DNA from: Streptomyces albofaciens JCM 4342
GTDB lineage: Bacteria > Actinomycetota > Actinomycetes > Streptomycetales > Streptomycetaceae
Assembly: GCF_008634025.1 (NCBI RefSeq)
Contig: NZ_PDCM01000002.1
Span: 3,869,001 to 3,933,000, forward strand
Direction of reading: 5' to 3'
Length of the DNA: 64,000 nt
The position numbers and the translations under genes are program-made. Below, one piece after another: positions 54,959 to 63,850 of this stretch; the stretch's first letter is position 1, and each line of letters starts with the position of its first letter. Below the pieces are notes generated by a model. That model was not told where the DNA came from. It ran no database searches and saw nothing but the letters and a program-made list of their open reading frames with translations.

Positions 54959-55360
54959 ATGACGACCACGGACGCCGACACCGACGGCAGCACCGCAGCC
55001 GCCGCGGCCTGCCACACCGAAGGGCCGAAAACCGCCTTCCGGCCGGACCCCGACGCCGTCACCGATCACGATCTGGGCATCCACGGCTACGCGAAGCAGA
55101 AGGACGCGCACATCAAGAGGCTGCGCCGGATCGAGGGCCAGATCCGCGGCCTCCAGCGCATGCTGGAGGAAGATGTGTACTGCATCGACATACTCACCCA
55201 GGTCTCGGCGAGCACGAAGGGCCTGCAGTCCTTCGGCCTCCAACTGCTGGAGGAGCATCTGCGGCACTGCGTCGCGGACGCCGCCGTGAAGGGGCCCGAG
55301 GCCATCGACGAGAAGGTCAAGGAAGCCACCAAGGCGATCGAGCGGATGCTGCGCACCTGA
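54959..55360 (+). CDS. csoR: CsoR, copper-sensing repressor
   Basis: A 133-residue four-helix repressor. Starting at ATG 54959 (GGGAG six to eight bases upstream), the copper ligands fall at Cys75, His100 and Cys104, exactly as in Streptomyces lividans CsoR, which also favours this start over ATG 54953. RRIEGQIRGLQRMLEED is the family core. Cu(I) binding releases it from DNA. No copA or chaperone is adjacent; targets are probably elsewhere. Confidence 0.95.
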   Translation: MTTTDADTDGSTAAAAACHTEGPKTAFRPDPDAVTDHDLGIHGYAKQKDAHIKRLRRIEGQIRGLQRMLEEDVYCIDILTQVSASTKGLQSFGLQLLEEHLRHCVADAAVKGPEAIDEKVKEATKAIERMLRT

Positions 55361-55402
55361 GAGCGGCTGCCGCGCGCCGCCGCGCACGGCGCCGGCACCC
55401 CG

Positions 55403-55591
55403 TCACGTACGGTTGCCGGGTCCGGGCCCCGGCTGCGCGCGGTCCGCGTCCACGTCCAGCACCTCGTCGATACGGTCCGAGCTGAGCCGATCCTCGCTCG
55501 CGGCGGCCGCCGCGATCATCAACTCACCAGTCAGGTCGATCTCGACGAGGGCCACGTGGTCCTGAACCGTCGAGTTGCGGTGTCCGGCCAC
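55403..55591 (-). CDS. Small conserved-type protein of unknown function
   Basis: A 62-residue protein from GTG 55589-55591, with AGGAGG eight bases upstream. It reads VAGHRNSTVQDHVALVEIDL, LMIAAAAASEDRLSSDRIDE, then a Pro/Gly tail. Codon use is as in true genes. It has no recognised domain; the middle is a likely amphipathic helix pair. It converges on csoR. Confidence 0.7.
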   Translation of the reverse strand: MAGHRNSTVQDHVALVEIDLTGELMIAAAAASEDRLSSDRIDEVLDVDADRAQPGPGPGNRT

Positions 55592-55728
55592 GTACAACAC
55601 CTCCTCCTTCGAGCGCCTCCCCACTCCTCTGGTGGTTACGCCCAGCGTAGGTACGGGCGCACGCTCCGCGCATGGCACGGATGGACCATTTCCGCCGGTT
55701 CGCACACGCCGTGGCCGGCCGGCGGATC

Positions 55729-56715
55729 TCAGCCGCCGTCGGCGGTGACCCGGCCCGAGTAGATGTCGCGCCGGTCGGGCAGCCGGACCGGGACCGGCGC
55801 GCCGAAGCCGTGGAGCGTGGTGGTCGAGGTCACCGACGTACCCCCCGTGGTGCCGTTGGCGAAGCGGAAGCGCTGGCGGACCTTGCGCAGCCGCCCGGCG
55901 TCGTCCAGATACGCGTCGAAGGACACCACGTCGGTGGTGAAGCCTTTCTCCGCCGCGGTCAGCGCGGGCCGGAACGCCGGGGACGCCGCCCGCGCGGCCG
56001 AGCCGATGTGCGTGGTGCCGCTGAAGTGCCGCACCCGGACGCCGTCCAGCCGCTCCCGGCCCTCGTACGTCACCTCGCGCACCCCGCGCAGCAGTTCGGC
56101 GGCGGCCATCGGGTCGGTCGCGCCGCCGGTGACGAGGTTGCCGTCGGCGAGCGAGGCGGTGTCCACCCGCACCCACTTGTCGGCGGGCACACCCGCGCCG
56201 CGGTTCTTCATGTAGAGGGCGCCCGGCGTGAGGATCTCCGTGATGGTGCGGTCCGCGCCGCGGCCGTCGCCGGTGTCCGGGAGGCGGACGTTCAGCCGCC
56301 CGGTGCGCCTGCGGTAGTCGTGGCCGCCGGCGCCCCGGATGGCGATACGGGTGCCGCCGCTGGTGGTCTCCAGGTCCGTGCGTACGCGGGAGGAGCCGGC
56401 CCGGACCAGGGCGTCGGCGCAGGCGCGCAGGGTCGCGGCGTAGTCCGTGCGGCCGGCGGGGGACCCGGCGGCGGACGGGCCCGCCGGGTCCGGGTCCCCG
56501 GTGGACGACCGGGCGCCCGGTGGGCGGGCACGGTCGGTGAAGGGCAGCCCGGCCGCGGACCCGCCCACCGGGCCGTCTGCGGAGCGGCCGGCCGAGGTCT
56601 GGTCGTCGGCCGCCGCCCCGTTGGAGGAGCAGCCCGTCGTGAACAGGCCGACCGCCAGGCCCACCCCGCACGCGGCGGCCGCGACGGCGCCGCCTCGCCT
56701 GTCCTGCACCACCAT
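55729..56715 (-). CDS. LppX/LprG-like lipoprotein
   Basis: A 328-residue lipoprotein: signal with lipobox GLFTTGCSS, a disordered Gly/Pro/Ser linker of about 60 residues and a domain with VRTDLETTSGGTRIAIRG, PGALYMKNRG and TVYEGRE-like strands that resemble LolA/LppX lipid-carrier folds (VTSTTTLHGFGAPVPVRLP at the end). It probably binds lipid outside the membrane; this is inference. Confidence 0.82.
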   Translation of the reverse strand: MVVQDRRGGAVAAAACGVGLAVGLFTTGCSSNGAAADDQTSAGRSADGPVGGSAAGLPFTDRARPPGARSSTGDPDPAGPSAAGSPAGRTDYAATLRACADALVRAGSSRVRTDLETTSGGTRIAIRGAGGHDYRRRTGRLNVRLPDTGDGRGADRTITEILTPGALYMKNRGAGVPADKWVRVDTASLADGNLVTGGATDPMAAAELLRGVREVTYEGRERLDGVRVRHFSGTTHIGSAARAASPAFRPALTAAEKGFTTDVVSFDAYLDDAGRLRKVRQRFRFANGTTGGTSVTSTTTLHGFGAPVPVRLPDRRDIYSGRVTADGG

Positions 56716-56860
56716 CGCGTACGAGCCCCCTCGGCCGCTCTGCTCGGGTAGTTCCGGACCGAGATGTTCCGGTTGCCCGGAGCAGCCCGACCCGTTCCGT
56801 TCAACGACTGTTCAGGCCGCTTCGTCACGCCCGTACACCTGCGGCGCGTACCGTGGCGCC

Positions 56861-57064
56861 GTGCGAGACCGAGCCTCGGCAGAGCCGATACCGCAGTCCT
56901 CAGGACCCGTACCGCAGTCCGCGGAGCCGCCCGGCCACCGGACCTCCACCGTCGAACGGGGCGCGTTCTGCCTGGCCCGTTGCAGCTGCGGCTGGCACGG
57001 CCCGGCCCGCCGGGCGCGCTCCCAGGCACGTACGGACGCGGAGCGGCACCCGCGGACGGAGTGA
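56861..57064 (+). CDS. Small protein with Cys-rich CSCGW motif
   Basis: A 67-residue protein from GTG 56861: a disordered start, then GAFCLARCSCGWHGPARR and an Arg/Ala/His-rich tail. The CxxxCxC cluster could bind zinc. I recall similar small proteins in many Streptomyces genomes. TACCGT ends six bases before the GTG, so it is probably leaderless. Function unknown. Confidence 0.7.
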   Translation: MRDRASAEPIPQSSGPVPQSAEPPGHRTSTVERGAFCLARCSCGWHGPARRARSQARTDAERHPRTE

Positions 57065-57281
57065 GGCGGCCCCCGCCGCCCCGCGTCACGCGCCCTGACG
57101 CCCCGCGTCACGAGCCCTGACGCCCCGCGTCGCGAGCCCCGCCGCCCCGGGTGGTCGCGCCGTACCCGCCGCCCCACCCGCACGCCCTTGGAACCTCCCG
57201 CGCCTCCCGCCCCATCTGAGGGGAGGGAAGTCATCCACGGCGCGCGGGCCCCCAAGGGGCCCCGAAAAGGGGCAGTTCACA

Positions 57282-58868
57282 ATGAAGCGGCGCACGATTC
57301 TGGCGGCCGGCGGCGGACTCACGGCGACGGCCGTCGCCGTGGCCTGCGGCAGCAGTTCCGGCCACGCGAGCCCGCCCGGCACCGGCCCGTCGTCCGGCGG
57401 CGTCGGCCTGACGGCCGGGTCGCAGACCGCCGGGCGCCCGGCGGACAAGGCGTCCTGGGAGGCGCTGCGCAAGAGCCTCGACGGCAGACTGATCCGCGCC
57501 GGGGACGCCGCGTACGACACCGCCCGGCGCCTGTACAACACCCGTTTCGACACCCTGAAGCCCGCAGCCGTGGCGTATGTGCGCCACCCGGCCGACATAG
57601 CCGAGTGCCTGTCCTTCGCCCGCCGCTACGACGCCCCCGTCGCGATACGCAACGGGGGTCATTCGTATGCCGGCTGGTCCAGCGGCAACGGCAAGCTGGT
57701 CATCGACGTGTCGGCCCTGAACACGGTCGGGGCGCCGTCCGGCGGCATCACCCGCATCGGCGCCGGCGCCAAGCTCATCGAGGTCTACGAGGGCCTGGGC
57801 CGGCACAACGTCACCCTCCCCGGCGGCTCCTGTCCGTCCGTCGGCATATCCGGCCTCACCCTCGGTGGCGGCCACGGCGTCGCGTCCCGCGCGTACGGTC
57901 TGACCTGCGACAGCCTGGTCGGCGCCACCGTCGTCACGGCCGACGGCAAGACCGTGGAGTGCGACGCCGAGCGCGACAGCGACCTCTTCTGGGCGCTGCG
58001 CGGCGCGGGCAACGGCAACTTCGGCGTCGTCACCGAACTCCGCTTCAGGACCCACCCGGCGCCCCGCTCGGTCATGGCGTACATGACCTGGCCCTGGTCC
58101 AAGGCCACCGCCGTCCTGCGCTCCTGGCAGGAGTGGGGCCCCGCCCAGCCCGGCGAGATATGGTCCTCGCTGCACCTGGACGCCCACCCCGGCGGCACCC
58201 CGTCCGTGGCCGTCGCGGCGTTCTCCCTGGGCTCGTACGGCGACCTCCAGAACGCCGTCGACAAGCTGGCCGACCGGGCGGGCGGCCCCGGCCCGGCGAA
58301 GTCGGTGCGCCTGACGCCGTCCTCGTACCTGGACGCGATGGAGTCGTACGCGGGCTGCTCCTCGAAGAGCGCCGAACAGTGCCACCTGCCCGGCGACGTC
58401 CCCGGGCGCAGCGCCGCGGGCAAGCTCGCGCGCGAGACGTACGCCGCCCGCTCCGACTTCTTCGACCGCTCGCTGGACGCGGCCGGCATGCGGGCCCTGC
58501 TGGGCCAGATCGAGGCGGCGAGCCGCAAGGGCGTGGCGGGCAACGCGTCGCTGACCGCGCTGGGCGGCGCGATCAACCGGGTCCGCCCGACGGACACCGC
58601 CTTCGTGCACCGCCGCTCGCGCTTCCTCGCCCAGTACCTGGCGTCCTGGAAGGCGGGCGGTTCCGGCTCCGCGCAGAGCGCGTGGCTGACGAGCGTGCAC
58701 GGTGCGATGCGTCGGTACGCGTCGGGCGCGGCGTACCAGAACTACACGGACGCGGCCCTGACCGACTGGAAGAAGGCGTACTACGGTCCGGCCGCCGACC
58801 GGCTCACCGAGCTGAAGCAGCGGTACGACCCGAACGGGCTGTTCAGGACGTTTCCGCAGGCACTGTGA
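57282..58868 (+). CDS. Exported bicovalent FAD-dependent oxidase (BBE family)
   Basis: A 528-residue berberine-bridge-type oxidase. The start MKRRTILAAGGG has a twin-arginine-like motif and a lipobox-like AVAC (Cys22), so it may be a Tat lipoprotein. His127 (RNGGHSYAGWS) and Cys209 (LTCDSLVGA) are the two residues that attach FAD covalently; the BBE tail YDPNGLFRTFPQAL is present. It would oxidise alcohols, sugars or amines with O2 outside the membrane, making H2O2. Substrate unknown. Confidence 0.92.
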   Translation: MKRRTILAAGGGLTATAVAVACGSSSGHASPPGTGPSSGGVGLTAGSQTAGRPADKASWEALRKSLDGRLIRAGDAAYDTARRLYNTRFDTLKPAAVAYVRHPADIAECLSFARRYDAPVAIRNGGHSYAGWSSGNGKLVIDVSALNTVGAPSGGITRIGAGAKLIEVYEGLGRHNVTLPGGSCPSVGISGLTLGGGHGVASRAYGLTCDSLVGATVVTADGKTVECDAERDSDLFWALRGAGNGNFGVVTELRFRTHPAPRSVMAYMTWPWSKATAVLRSWQEWGPAQPGEIWSSLHLDAHPGGTPSVAVAAFSLGSYGDLQNAVDKLADRAGGPGPAKSVRLTPSSYLDAMESYAGCSSKSAEQCHLPGDVPGRSAAGKLARETYAARSDFFDRSLDAAGMRALLGQIEAASRKGVAGNASLTALGGAINRVRPTDTAFVHRRSRFLAQYLASWKAGGSGSAQSAWLTSVHGAMRRYASGAAYQNYTDAALTDWKKAYYGPAADRLTELKQRYDPNGLFRTFPQAL

Positions 58869-58892
58869 CGGGGCGGGCCCGCGAGGTGTGTC

Positions 58893-59034
58893 GGGGCGCC
58901 CGTCCGTGCGGTGAGGGGCGGGCGTCCGTTCCGTGAGAAGCGGGGCGTCCGTTCCGTGGAGCGGGTGTCCGTGCTGTGAGAAGCGGGCGTCCGTTCCGTG
59001 GGGCGGGCGTCCGTTCCGTGGGGCGGGCGTCCGG
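58893..59034. repeat. About seven imperfect 20-bp tandem repeats
   Basis: Copies of GGGCGTCCGTTCCGTGGGGC, with inserts such as AGAAGC, are repeated head-to-tail between the convergent oxidase and PAP2 genes. Two adjacent copies are identical. Confidence 0.9.
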
Positions 59035-59043
59035 ACATGCGTC

Positions 59044-59073
59044 GGGCCCCGGCACGCGTACGTGCCGGGGCCC
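59044..59073. terminator. Bidirectional terminator
   Basis: GGGCCCCGGCACG (59044-59056) and its exact complement (59061-59073) enclose a CGTA loop between convergent genes. Confidence 0.85.
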
Positions 59074-59095
59074 GGTGCGCGGCGCGTCGCCCTCG

Positions 59096-59794
59096 CTACG
59101 CCGCCAGGTCCTCGTCCCGTTCCGTACGGGACACCGGCGGTACGGCCGTCACCGGCTCGGACACCGGGCGTCCCGCCGGGCCGCCGGCCCGGACGAGCCA
59201 CCAGCCGGGCGAGCGGCTCACGGCGGTCGTCACCGGCACCAGCAGGGCCAGCGCCACCGGCGCCAGCAGCAGCGCGACGGCCGTGCCGAGCGCGAAGCCG
59301 CCGATCACATCGGTCGGGTAGTGCACGCCCATGTAGACCCGGCAGAACCCCTCCAGCAGCGCGAGCGCGATGCCGATCAGGCCGTACTTGCGGTGGGCGA
59401 TGAACAGCCCGACGCCGACCGCCATGGTCAGCGTCGCGTGGTCGCTGACGAACGAGAAGTCGCTCTTGCCCGGGATGAGCACTTCCAGGCCCGCGTGGTC
59501 CTTGAACGGCCGGGGCCGCTCCACCACCGCCCGGATCGGGATGTTGGCCAGCAGCGCCACACCGGCCGCCAGCGGCGCCCACACCAGGCCCGCGACGGCG
59601 GACGGCGCGTCCGGCCGCTTGCGGGCGCCCCACCAGGCGATCAGGCACAGCACCGCGAGCCCGGCGATGATGCCGTACTCGCCGAGGTACTCCATGGCGC
59701 GGTTGAGCCAGTGCGGTGCGTCCTTCGCGAGGCCGTTGATGCCGTCGAGCACGTCCACATCGGGGTTCGACCCGTCCATTGCGAGTCCAGCCAT
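59096..59794 (-). CDS. PAP2-family membrane phosphatase
   Basis: A 232-residue protein with five to six helices and the three phosphatase motifs: RAVVERPRPF, SDHATL (SxH type) and RVYMGVHYPTDVIGG. It is of the BcrC type, which recycles undecaprenyl pyrophosphate outside the membrane; lipid phosphatase is an alternative. The C-terminal 40 residues are polar and disordered. Confidence 0.92.
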   Translation of the reverse strand: MAGLAMDGSNPDVDVLDGINGLAKDAPHWLNRAMEYLGEYGIIAGLAVLCLIAWWGARKRPDAPSAVAGLVWAPLAAGVALLANIPIRAVVERPRPFKDHAGLEVLIPGKSDFSFVSDHATLTMAVGVGLFIAHRKYGLIGIALALLEGFCRVYMGVHYPTDVIGGFALGTAVALLLAPVALALLVPVTTAVSRSPGWWLVRAGGPAGRPVSEPVTAVPPVSRTERDEDLAA

Positions 59795-60003
59795 CTGCCG
59801 CGGCCCCTTACCTTTCGCGCGCGCGAGCGCCGTGTGAGTGCTGCCAACCCCCGTGGTCGTCGGGCGTGGCCGGATTCCTACGGCCCCGCCATGTCTCCAC
59901 GCCTAGGAAACGCGATGCGCATCCGAGCCGTTCCACCTTCTACCGGATGATCACCAGGACGTTACCGAAGAGAGACTGATGTCCGCAGTTCAGGGCCCCA
60001 TGT

Positions 60004-61008
60004 TCACGCAGCGTTCGCGCTGGGCAGCGCCTTCGCGCCGGCCTCGGTGACCCGGGTCGCCCCGATGTAGTCCGGCTTGTCGATCTTGTCGAACCGGATC
60101 ACCGCGCCGGTGTACGGCGCGTTGATCATGTACCCGCCGCCCACGTAGATCCCCACGTGGTGGATGGACCGCGGATCGTTCAGATCGTGCGCGAAGAACA
60201 CCAGGTCCCCCGGCAGCAGCTCGTCCCGCTTCGGATGGGGTCCGGCGTTCCACTGGTCGTTGGCGACGCGCGGCAGCTCGATCCCCACCGAGTGGTACGC
60301 CGCCTTCGTCAGCCCCGAACAGTCGAAACGCCCGTTCTGCTCCGGTGTGCCGTTGCCGCCCCACAGGTACGGCTTGCCCAGCTGCTCCTGGGCGAAGTAG
60401 ATCGCGGAGGCGGCCTGCCGGGACGGTGCCACCCGCCCCACCGGCGCCTCGAAGCTCTTCGCGAGGGTCGTGATGATCCGTACGTAGTTCTGCGTCTCGC
60501 TGATCGCCGGCACCCCGCCCGCCTTGATGACGCGGTAGGCGCCCGCGTTGTAGGCCGCGAGCATGTTGTGCGCCGGATTGCCCGGCACGTCCTTCACGTA
60601 CTTCGCCAGCTCGCAGTCGTACGACGCCGCCGACGGGATCGCGTCCGCCGGGTCCCACACGTCCCGCCGGCCGTCCCCGTTCCCGTCTATCCCGTGCGTC
60701 TGCCACGTGCCGGGGATGAACTGGGCGATGCCCTGCGCCGCCGCCGGGCTCTGCGCCCGGGGGTTCCAGCCGCTCTCCTGGTAGAGCTGCGCGGCGAGCA
60801 GCGCGGGGTTGATGGCGGGGCAGAGGTTGCCCCACTTCTGCACCAGCGGCTGGTACGCGGCCGGTACGGCACCCTTCGCCAGCCCCACGGCCCGGCCCGC
60901 GCCGCCCGCCAGGCCCGCGGCGGCGGCGTACACCCCCACCACGAGCAGCGCGAGGAAACAGAGCACCAGCCCGACCCCGAGCCCACCCGTCACCCAGAAT
61001 TTGCGCAC
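60004..61008 (-). CDS. Lytic transglycosylase fused to NlpC/P60 endopeptidase
   Basis: A 334-residue cell-wall enzyme from GTG 61006-61008 (GAGGG upstream). A membrane anchor (GLGVGLVLCFLALLVVGVYA) leads into an SLT goose-lysozyme-like domain with catalytic Glu in LYQESGWNP and AQGIAQFIPGTW, then an NlpC/P60 domain with Cys in RFDCSGLTK and His in SIHHVGIYVG. Two activities, glycan cleavage and peptide cleavage, are thus in one protein. From memory it corresponds to SCO4108. Confidence 0.93.
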   Translation of the reverse strand: MRKFWVTGGLGVGLVLCFLALLVVGVYAAAAGLAGGAGRAVGLAKGAVPAAYQPLVQKWGNLCPAINPALLAAQLYQESGWNPRAQSPAAAQGIAQFIPGTWQTHGIDGNGDGRRDVWDPADAIPSAASYDCELAKYVKDVPGNPAHNMLAAYNAGAYRVIKAGGVPAISETQNYVRIITTLAKSFEAPVGRVAPSRQAASAIYFAQEQLGKPYLWGGNGTPEQNGRFDCSGLTKAAYHSVGIELPRVANDQWNAGPHPKRDELLPGDLVFFAHDLNDPRSIHHVGIYVGGGYMINAPYTGAVIRFDKIDKPDYIGATRVTEAGAKALPSANAA

Positions 61009-61135
61009 CCCACAACCCTCCCTTAAACGGGCGGGTTTCACCGCCGTTTTCGGCATGTACCTCGCCACACAGGGCCGTACCGGCCCGATTCCGCGCCCCC
61101 CGGTGACCGCCCGGGGCTCGCGCGCCCGCCCCGCT

Positions 61136-61567
61136 TCACTCCCCCAGCTCGAACCAGACCGACTTCCCGCGCCCCGGCCCGTGGCGGCACACACCCCACT
61201 CGTCGGCCAGCGCCTCCACCAGGAACAGCCCCCGCCCGTCCGCCGTGTCGCCCGCGGCCCGCCGCCGGACCGGCAGCCCCGGCGCCCCGTCGTGCACCAG
61301 CACGCGCAGCCTGGCCGGCACGGGCCACTCCCCGTACAGCGTCACCGGCTGCGAACACCCACCGTTCCGGCAGGCGTTGACGGCGTTCGTCACCACCTCG
61401 GACGTCAGCAGCAGCGCGGTGTCCGCCAGGTCCCCCCGCTCGGCGGCCCGCAACGCCGTACCGACCGCGTCCCTGGCCGTACGCACCCACCCCGGATCCG
61501 GCGGAAAGACGAGCGAGAAGTCGCACAGCGTGTGCGGCCGGTGTACGGCCTCGGTGGTGGGACACAT
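61136..61567 (-). CDS. RsbW-like ATP-binding protein
   Basis: A 143-residue GHKL ATPase of the anti-sigma type: LLLTSEVVTNAVNAC (N box), VHDGAPGLPVRR (G1) and TADGRGLFLVEALADEWG (G2). GAGGAG precedes the ATG at 61565-61567; an upstream in-frame start exists. It diverges from an XRE/DUF397 pair, the standard developmental-regulator module of Streptomyces, and may act as anti-sigma or ligand-binding partner. Confidence 0.9.
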   Translation of the reverse strand: MCPTTEAVHRPHTLCDFSLVFPPDPGWVRTARDAVGTALRAAERGDLADTALLLTSEVVTNAVNACRNGGCSQPVTLYGEWPVPARLRVLVHDGAPGLPVRRRAAGDTADGRGLFLVEALADEWGVCRHGPGRGKSVWFELGE

Positions 61568-61764
61568 GACGTGGCCTCCTCGGGTCACGGGCCGGGACGT
61601 GCGGGGCGCACGGGGTGGCGGCCGGTGCCATCGAAGCTAGGGAAACCCTTTTGGAAGTTACAACCTCTTCCGGCCAACCTCGCTCGGACGAGTGGTATCG
61701 CCCCGGCGCGACCGCCTCCCGCGGCGTCAACACGCGACACTGCCCGGAACCCGAGGAGGAACCG

Positions 61765-62646
61765 ATGCCACCCAGGAGCCAGCCCAGCGAGCGCCACCGC
61801 CGCCTCGGTGCCGAGCTCCGCAAACTGCGCCTGCGCGCTGGGCTCTCGGGGGACCAGGCCGCCGCCCTGATCGACGCCGATCGCGGCCGTGTGAGCAACA
61901 TCGAGGCGGGCCGGGTCGATGTCCCGCGCAACGGGCTCCACAAGTTGCTCCGGGCTTACGGCTGTCCGGACGGTCCGCTCTTCGACGGACTGATGGCGAT
62001 GGCCCAGGACCGGGGGAAAGGGTGGTGGGACGAGTACCGGGACGTGATGCGGCGGCCGGCTCTCGACCTCGCCGAACTCGAATCCCGCGCCACGCACATC
62101 CGCAACCACGAACCACTGGTGATTCCGGGGATCCTGCAAACCGCCGAATACGCGCGGTCGGTGTGCGAGACGTTCGACGAGCCCGACGCGCAGCTCGACC
62201 GGTACGTCCGGTTCCGCATGGACCGCCAGCGCATCCTGGAACGGCAGCCCGGCACTCCCTACCACGCGGTCATCCAGGAAGGAGCGCTGCGCACCCGCGT
62301 CGGCAGCCCGGAGATCATGCGTCGGCAGCTGCGCCGCCTCATCGAGATCGCCCGGCTCCCCCACGTGACGCTACAGGTGTTCCCCTTCGAAGCCGGGCCC
62401 TACTCCGGAGTGAGCCGCTCTTTCAGCATCTTCGGCGGACCCACGCCCGCGCTCGACACGGTCCGCCTGGAACAGGCGGTGGCCTCCGCGATCCTGCGCG
62501 ACGAGGAGGAGACGAGCCGCTACGGCAGGATCTTCACGAAGCTGACCGAACTCGCACTCCCGCGAGTTGACCCGGAGGCAAGGCCTGAGTCTCATGACGG
62601 TCGGGACTCACTGACCCTCATCCAGCACCTGATGTACGCCTTCTAG
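61765..62646 (+). CDS. XRE regulator with DUF5753 domain (WhiJ-like)
   Basis: A 293-residue protein: N-terminal helix-turn-helix (LRKLRLRAGLSGDQAAALID, RGRVSNIEAGRVDVPR) and a C-terminal DUF5753 domain (IPGILQTAEYARSVCE, LPHVTLQVFPFEAGPYSG). GAGGAGGA precedes the ATG. Proteins of this type, such as WhiJ, pair with DUF397 proteins that lift their repression. Two such proteins follow. Confidence 0.95.
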   Translation: MPPRSQPSERHRRLGAELRKLRLRAGLSGDQAAALIDADRGRVSNIEAGRVDVPRNGLHKLLRAYGCPDGPLFDGLMAMAQDRGKGWWDEYRDVMRRPALDLAELESRATHIRNHEPLVIPGILQTAEYARSVCETFDEPDAQLDRYVRFRMDRQRILERQPGTPYHAVIQEGALRTRVGSPEIMRRQLRRLIEIARLPHVTLQVFPFEAGPYSGVSRSFSIFGGPTPALDTVRLEQAVASAILRDEEETSRYGRIFTKLTELALPRVDPEARPESHDGRDSLTLIQHLMYAF

Positions 62647-62657
62647 GAGAACGCAAA

Positions 62658-62858
62658 ATGCCCCGGCTCACCTGGCGGAAGTCCTCGTACAGCGGCAGCG
62701 GCCAGGACGACTGCGTAGAGGTGGCGCCCCACCCCGACGGCCCCATCCTCTACCGTGAGAGCGACCACCCCGGCGCGGTCGGGCGGGCCACCGCCCCCGG
62801 CTGGGCCGCGTTCCTCCGGGCCGTCAAGGCCGACCGGTGCGCGGCCGGTCCGCGCTGA
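62658..62858 (+). CDS. DUF397 protein
   Basis: A 66-residue DUF397 protein: LTWRKSSYSGSGQDDCVEVA at the start and PGWAAFLRAVKADR at the end, the complete family pattern. It follows the XRE gene by 11 bases. DUF397 proteins (BldB-linked, WhiJ partners) modulate the paired regulator. Confidence 0.94.
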   Translation: MPRLTWRKSSYSGSGQDDCVEVAPHPDGPILYRESDHPGAVGRATAPGWAAFLRAVKADRCAAGPR

Positions 62859-62896
62859 CCAGCCGTCAACCCATCGCCGGACCTGTGAAGGAAGCC

Positions 62897-63118
62897 ATGC
62901 CGCCCACCCCGCACATCCCCGCCGACCTCGACTGGCAGAAGGCCACGGACGACGAGAGCGCGCCCGAGTACATCGAGGTGGCCTTCGGCGACGACGACCA
63001 CGTCTACCTGCGGACGAACATCGAGCCGGACAACGTCGTGGTGACGACGCGCACCAAGTGGGACGCGTTCGTCCTCGGGGTGAAGGCCGGCGAGTTCGAC
63101 CACTTCGTGGGGCTTTAG
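62897..63118 (+). CDS. Divergent DUF397-like protein
   Basis: A 73-residue acidic protein. Its end, KWDAFVLGVKAGEFDHF, matches the DUF397 C-terminus, and DLDWQKATDDESAPEYIEVA aligns loosely with the W-K-S...CVEVA start but lacks Ser-rich loop and Cys. GAAGGAAG precedes the ATG. It lies 38 bases after the first DUF397 gene and may be a duplicate that changed partner. Confidence 0.8.
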   Translation: MPPTPHIPADLDWQKATDDESAPEYIEVAFGDDDHVYLRTNIEPDNVVVTTRTKWDAFVLGVKAGEFDHFVGL

Positions 63119-63334
63119 CGGCAATTGCCGAGGGGGGTCGGTCGTGATACACACGGTCACGCCGATGGGCCCCGGAGCGCCGCGCGTCCCCGTATGCACG
63201 CAATCCCCACGGGATCCGTCAAAGAAAGCCGCCAAGTCGACATGCGATGGCGGTTTTGTCAGCGAAGATAGAGGCCGGCCCGCACCGTGTGGCGCGGGTT
63301 GCGCAACTACGCATTAGGGGCGGTGAGTTCATAC

Positions 63335-63643
63335 ATGTACTTGGCGGCCGAAAAGGGCGACATCACCACCATCATTGGCGGAATCGCCCCGAACTGGGGT
63401 CCGTTCGGAACGCTCGGCAACGAAGCACGCGTGATGATCGAAGTGGTCATGGCAGTAGCGATTCTGCTCTGCCTGGGCATCGCGATCTGGGGCGCGGCCA
63501 AGCAGCGCATCGGCGCCACCGCGCTGCGCGACACGTTCAGCGCCGAACAGGGCAAGGGCCTCATCGTCGCGGGCCTGACCGGGGTCTTCATCATCGGCTC
63601 GCTGGGGACACTGTTCACGATCGTGTACGGGATGGCCGTGTAG
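63335..63643 (+). CDS. Two-helix membrane protein, VirB2/TrbC-like layout
   Basis: A 102-residue protein with a short N-terminus (MYLAAEKGDITTIIGG), a helix (VMIEVVMAVAILLCLGIAIW), a short basic loop (GAAKQRIGATALRD) and a second helix (GLIVAGLTGVFIIGSLGTLF). Two helices around a basic loop and about 100 residues is the plan of type IV secretion pilin-like subunits, but no motif proves it. GTG 63323 is an in-frame alternative start. Confidence 0.7.
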   Translation: MYLAAEKGDITTIIGGIAPNWGPFGTLGNEARVMIEVVMAVAILLCLGIAIWGAAKQRIGATALRDTFSAEQGKGLIVAGLTGVFIIGSLGTLFTIVYGMAV

Positions 63644-63850
63644 CCGCCGTACCGCCGGGCCGTACGGAGGTGCGGCCCGCCGTACCTCACCACCACCCCC
63701 GCAGGCCGCGCACCGGCCGCCTCGCGCCCCCGGGCGCTCCCGGCCCCGTGCCGCGCAGCCCCGCACCCCTCCGTGCGCCCCTCCGCACCCCGTGAGCCCG
63801 GCTCTCCCCCACCACCATCCCCACAGGCCCCATCTCCCCGCCGAGAGCAC

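Noticed and set aside
52167..54962. Plus-strand open frame of 931 codons
   Set aside because: It runs out of frame through pstB and antisense through pit and the PhoU-like gene, with repetitive Arg/Gly/Asp sequence.
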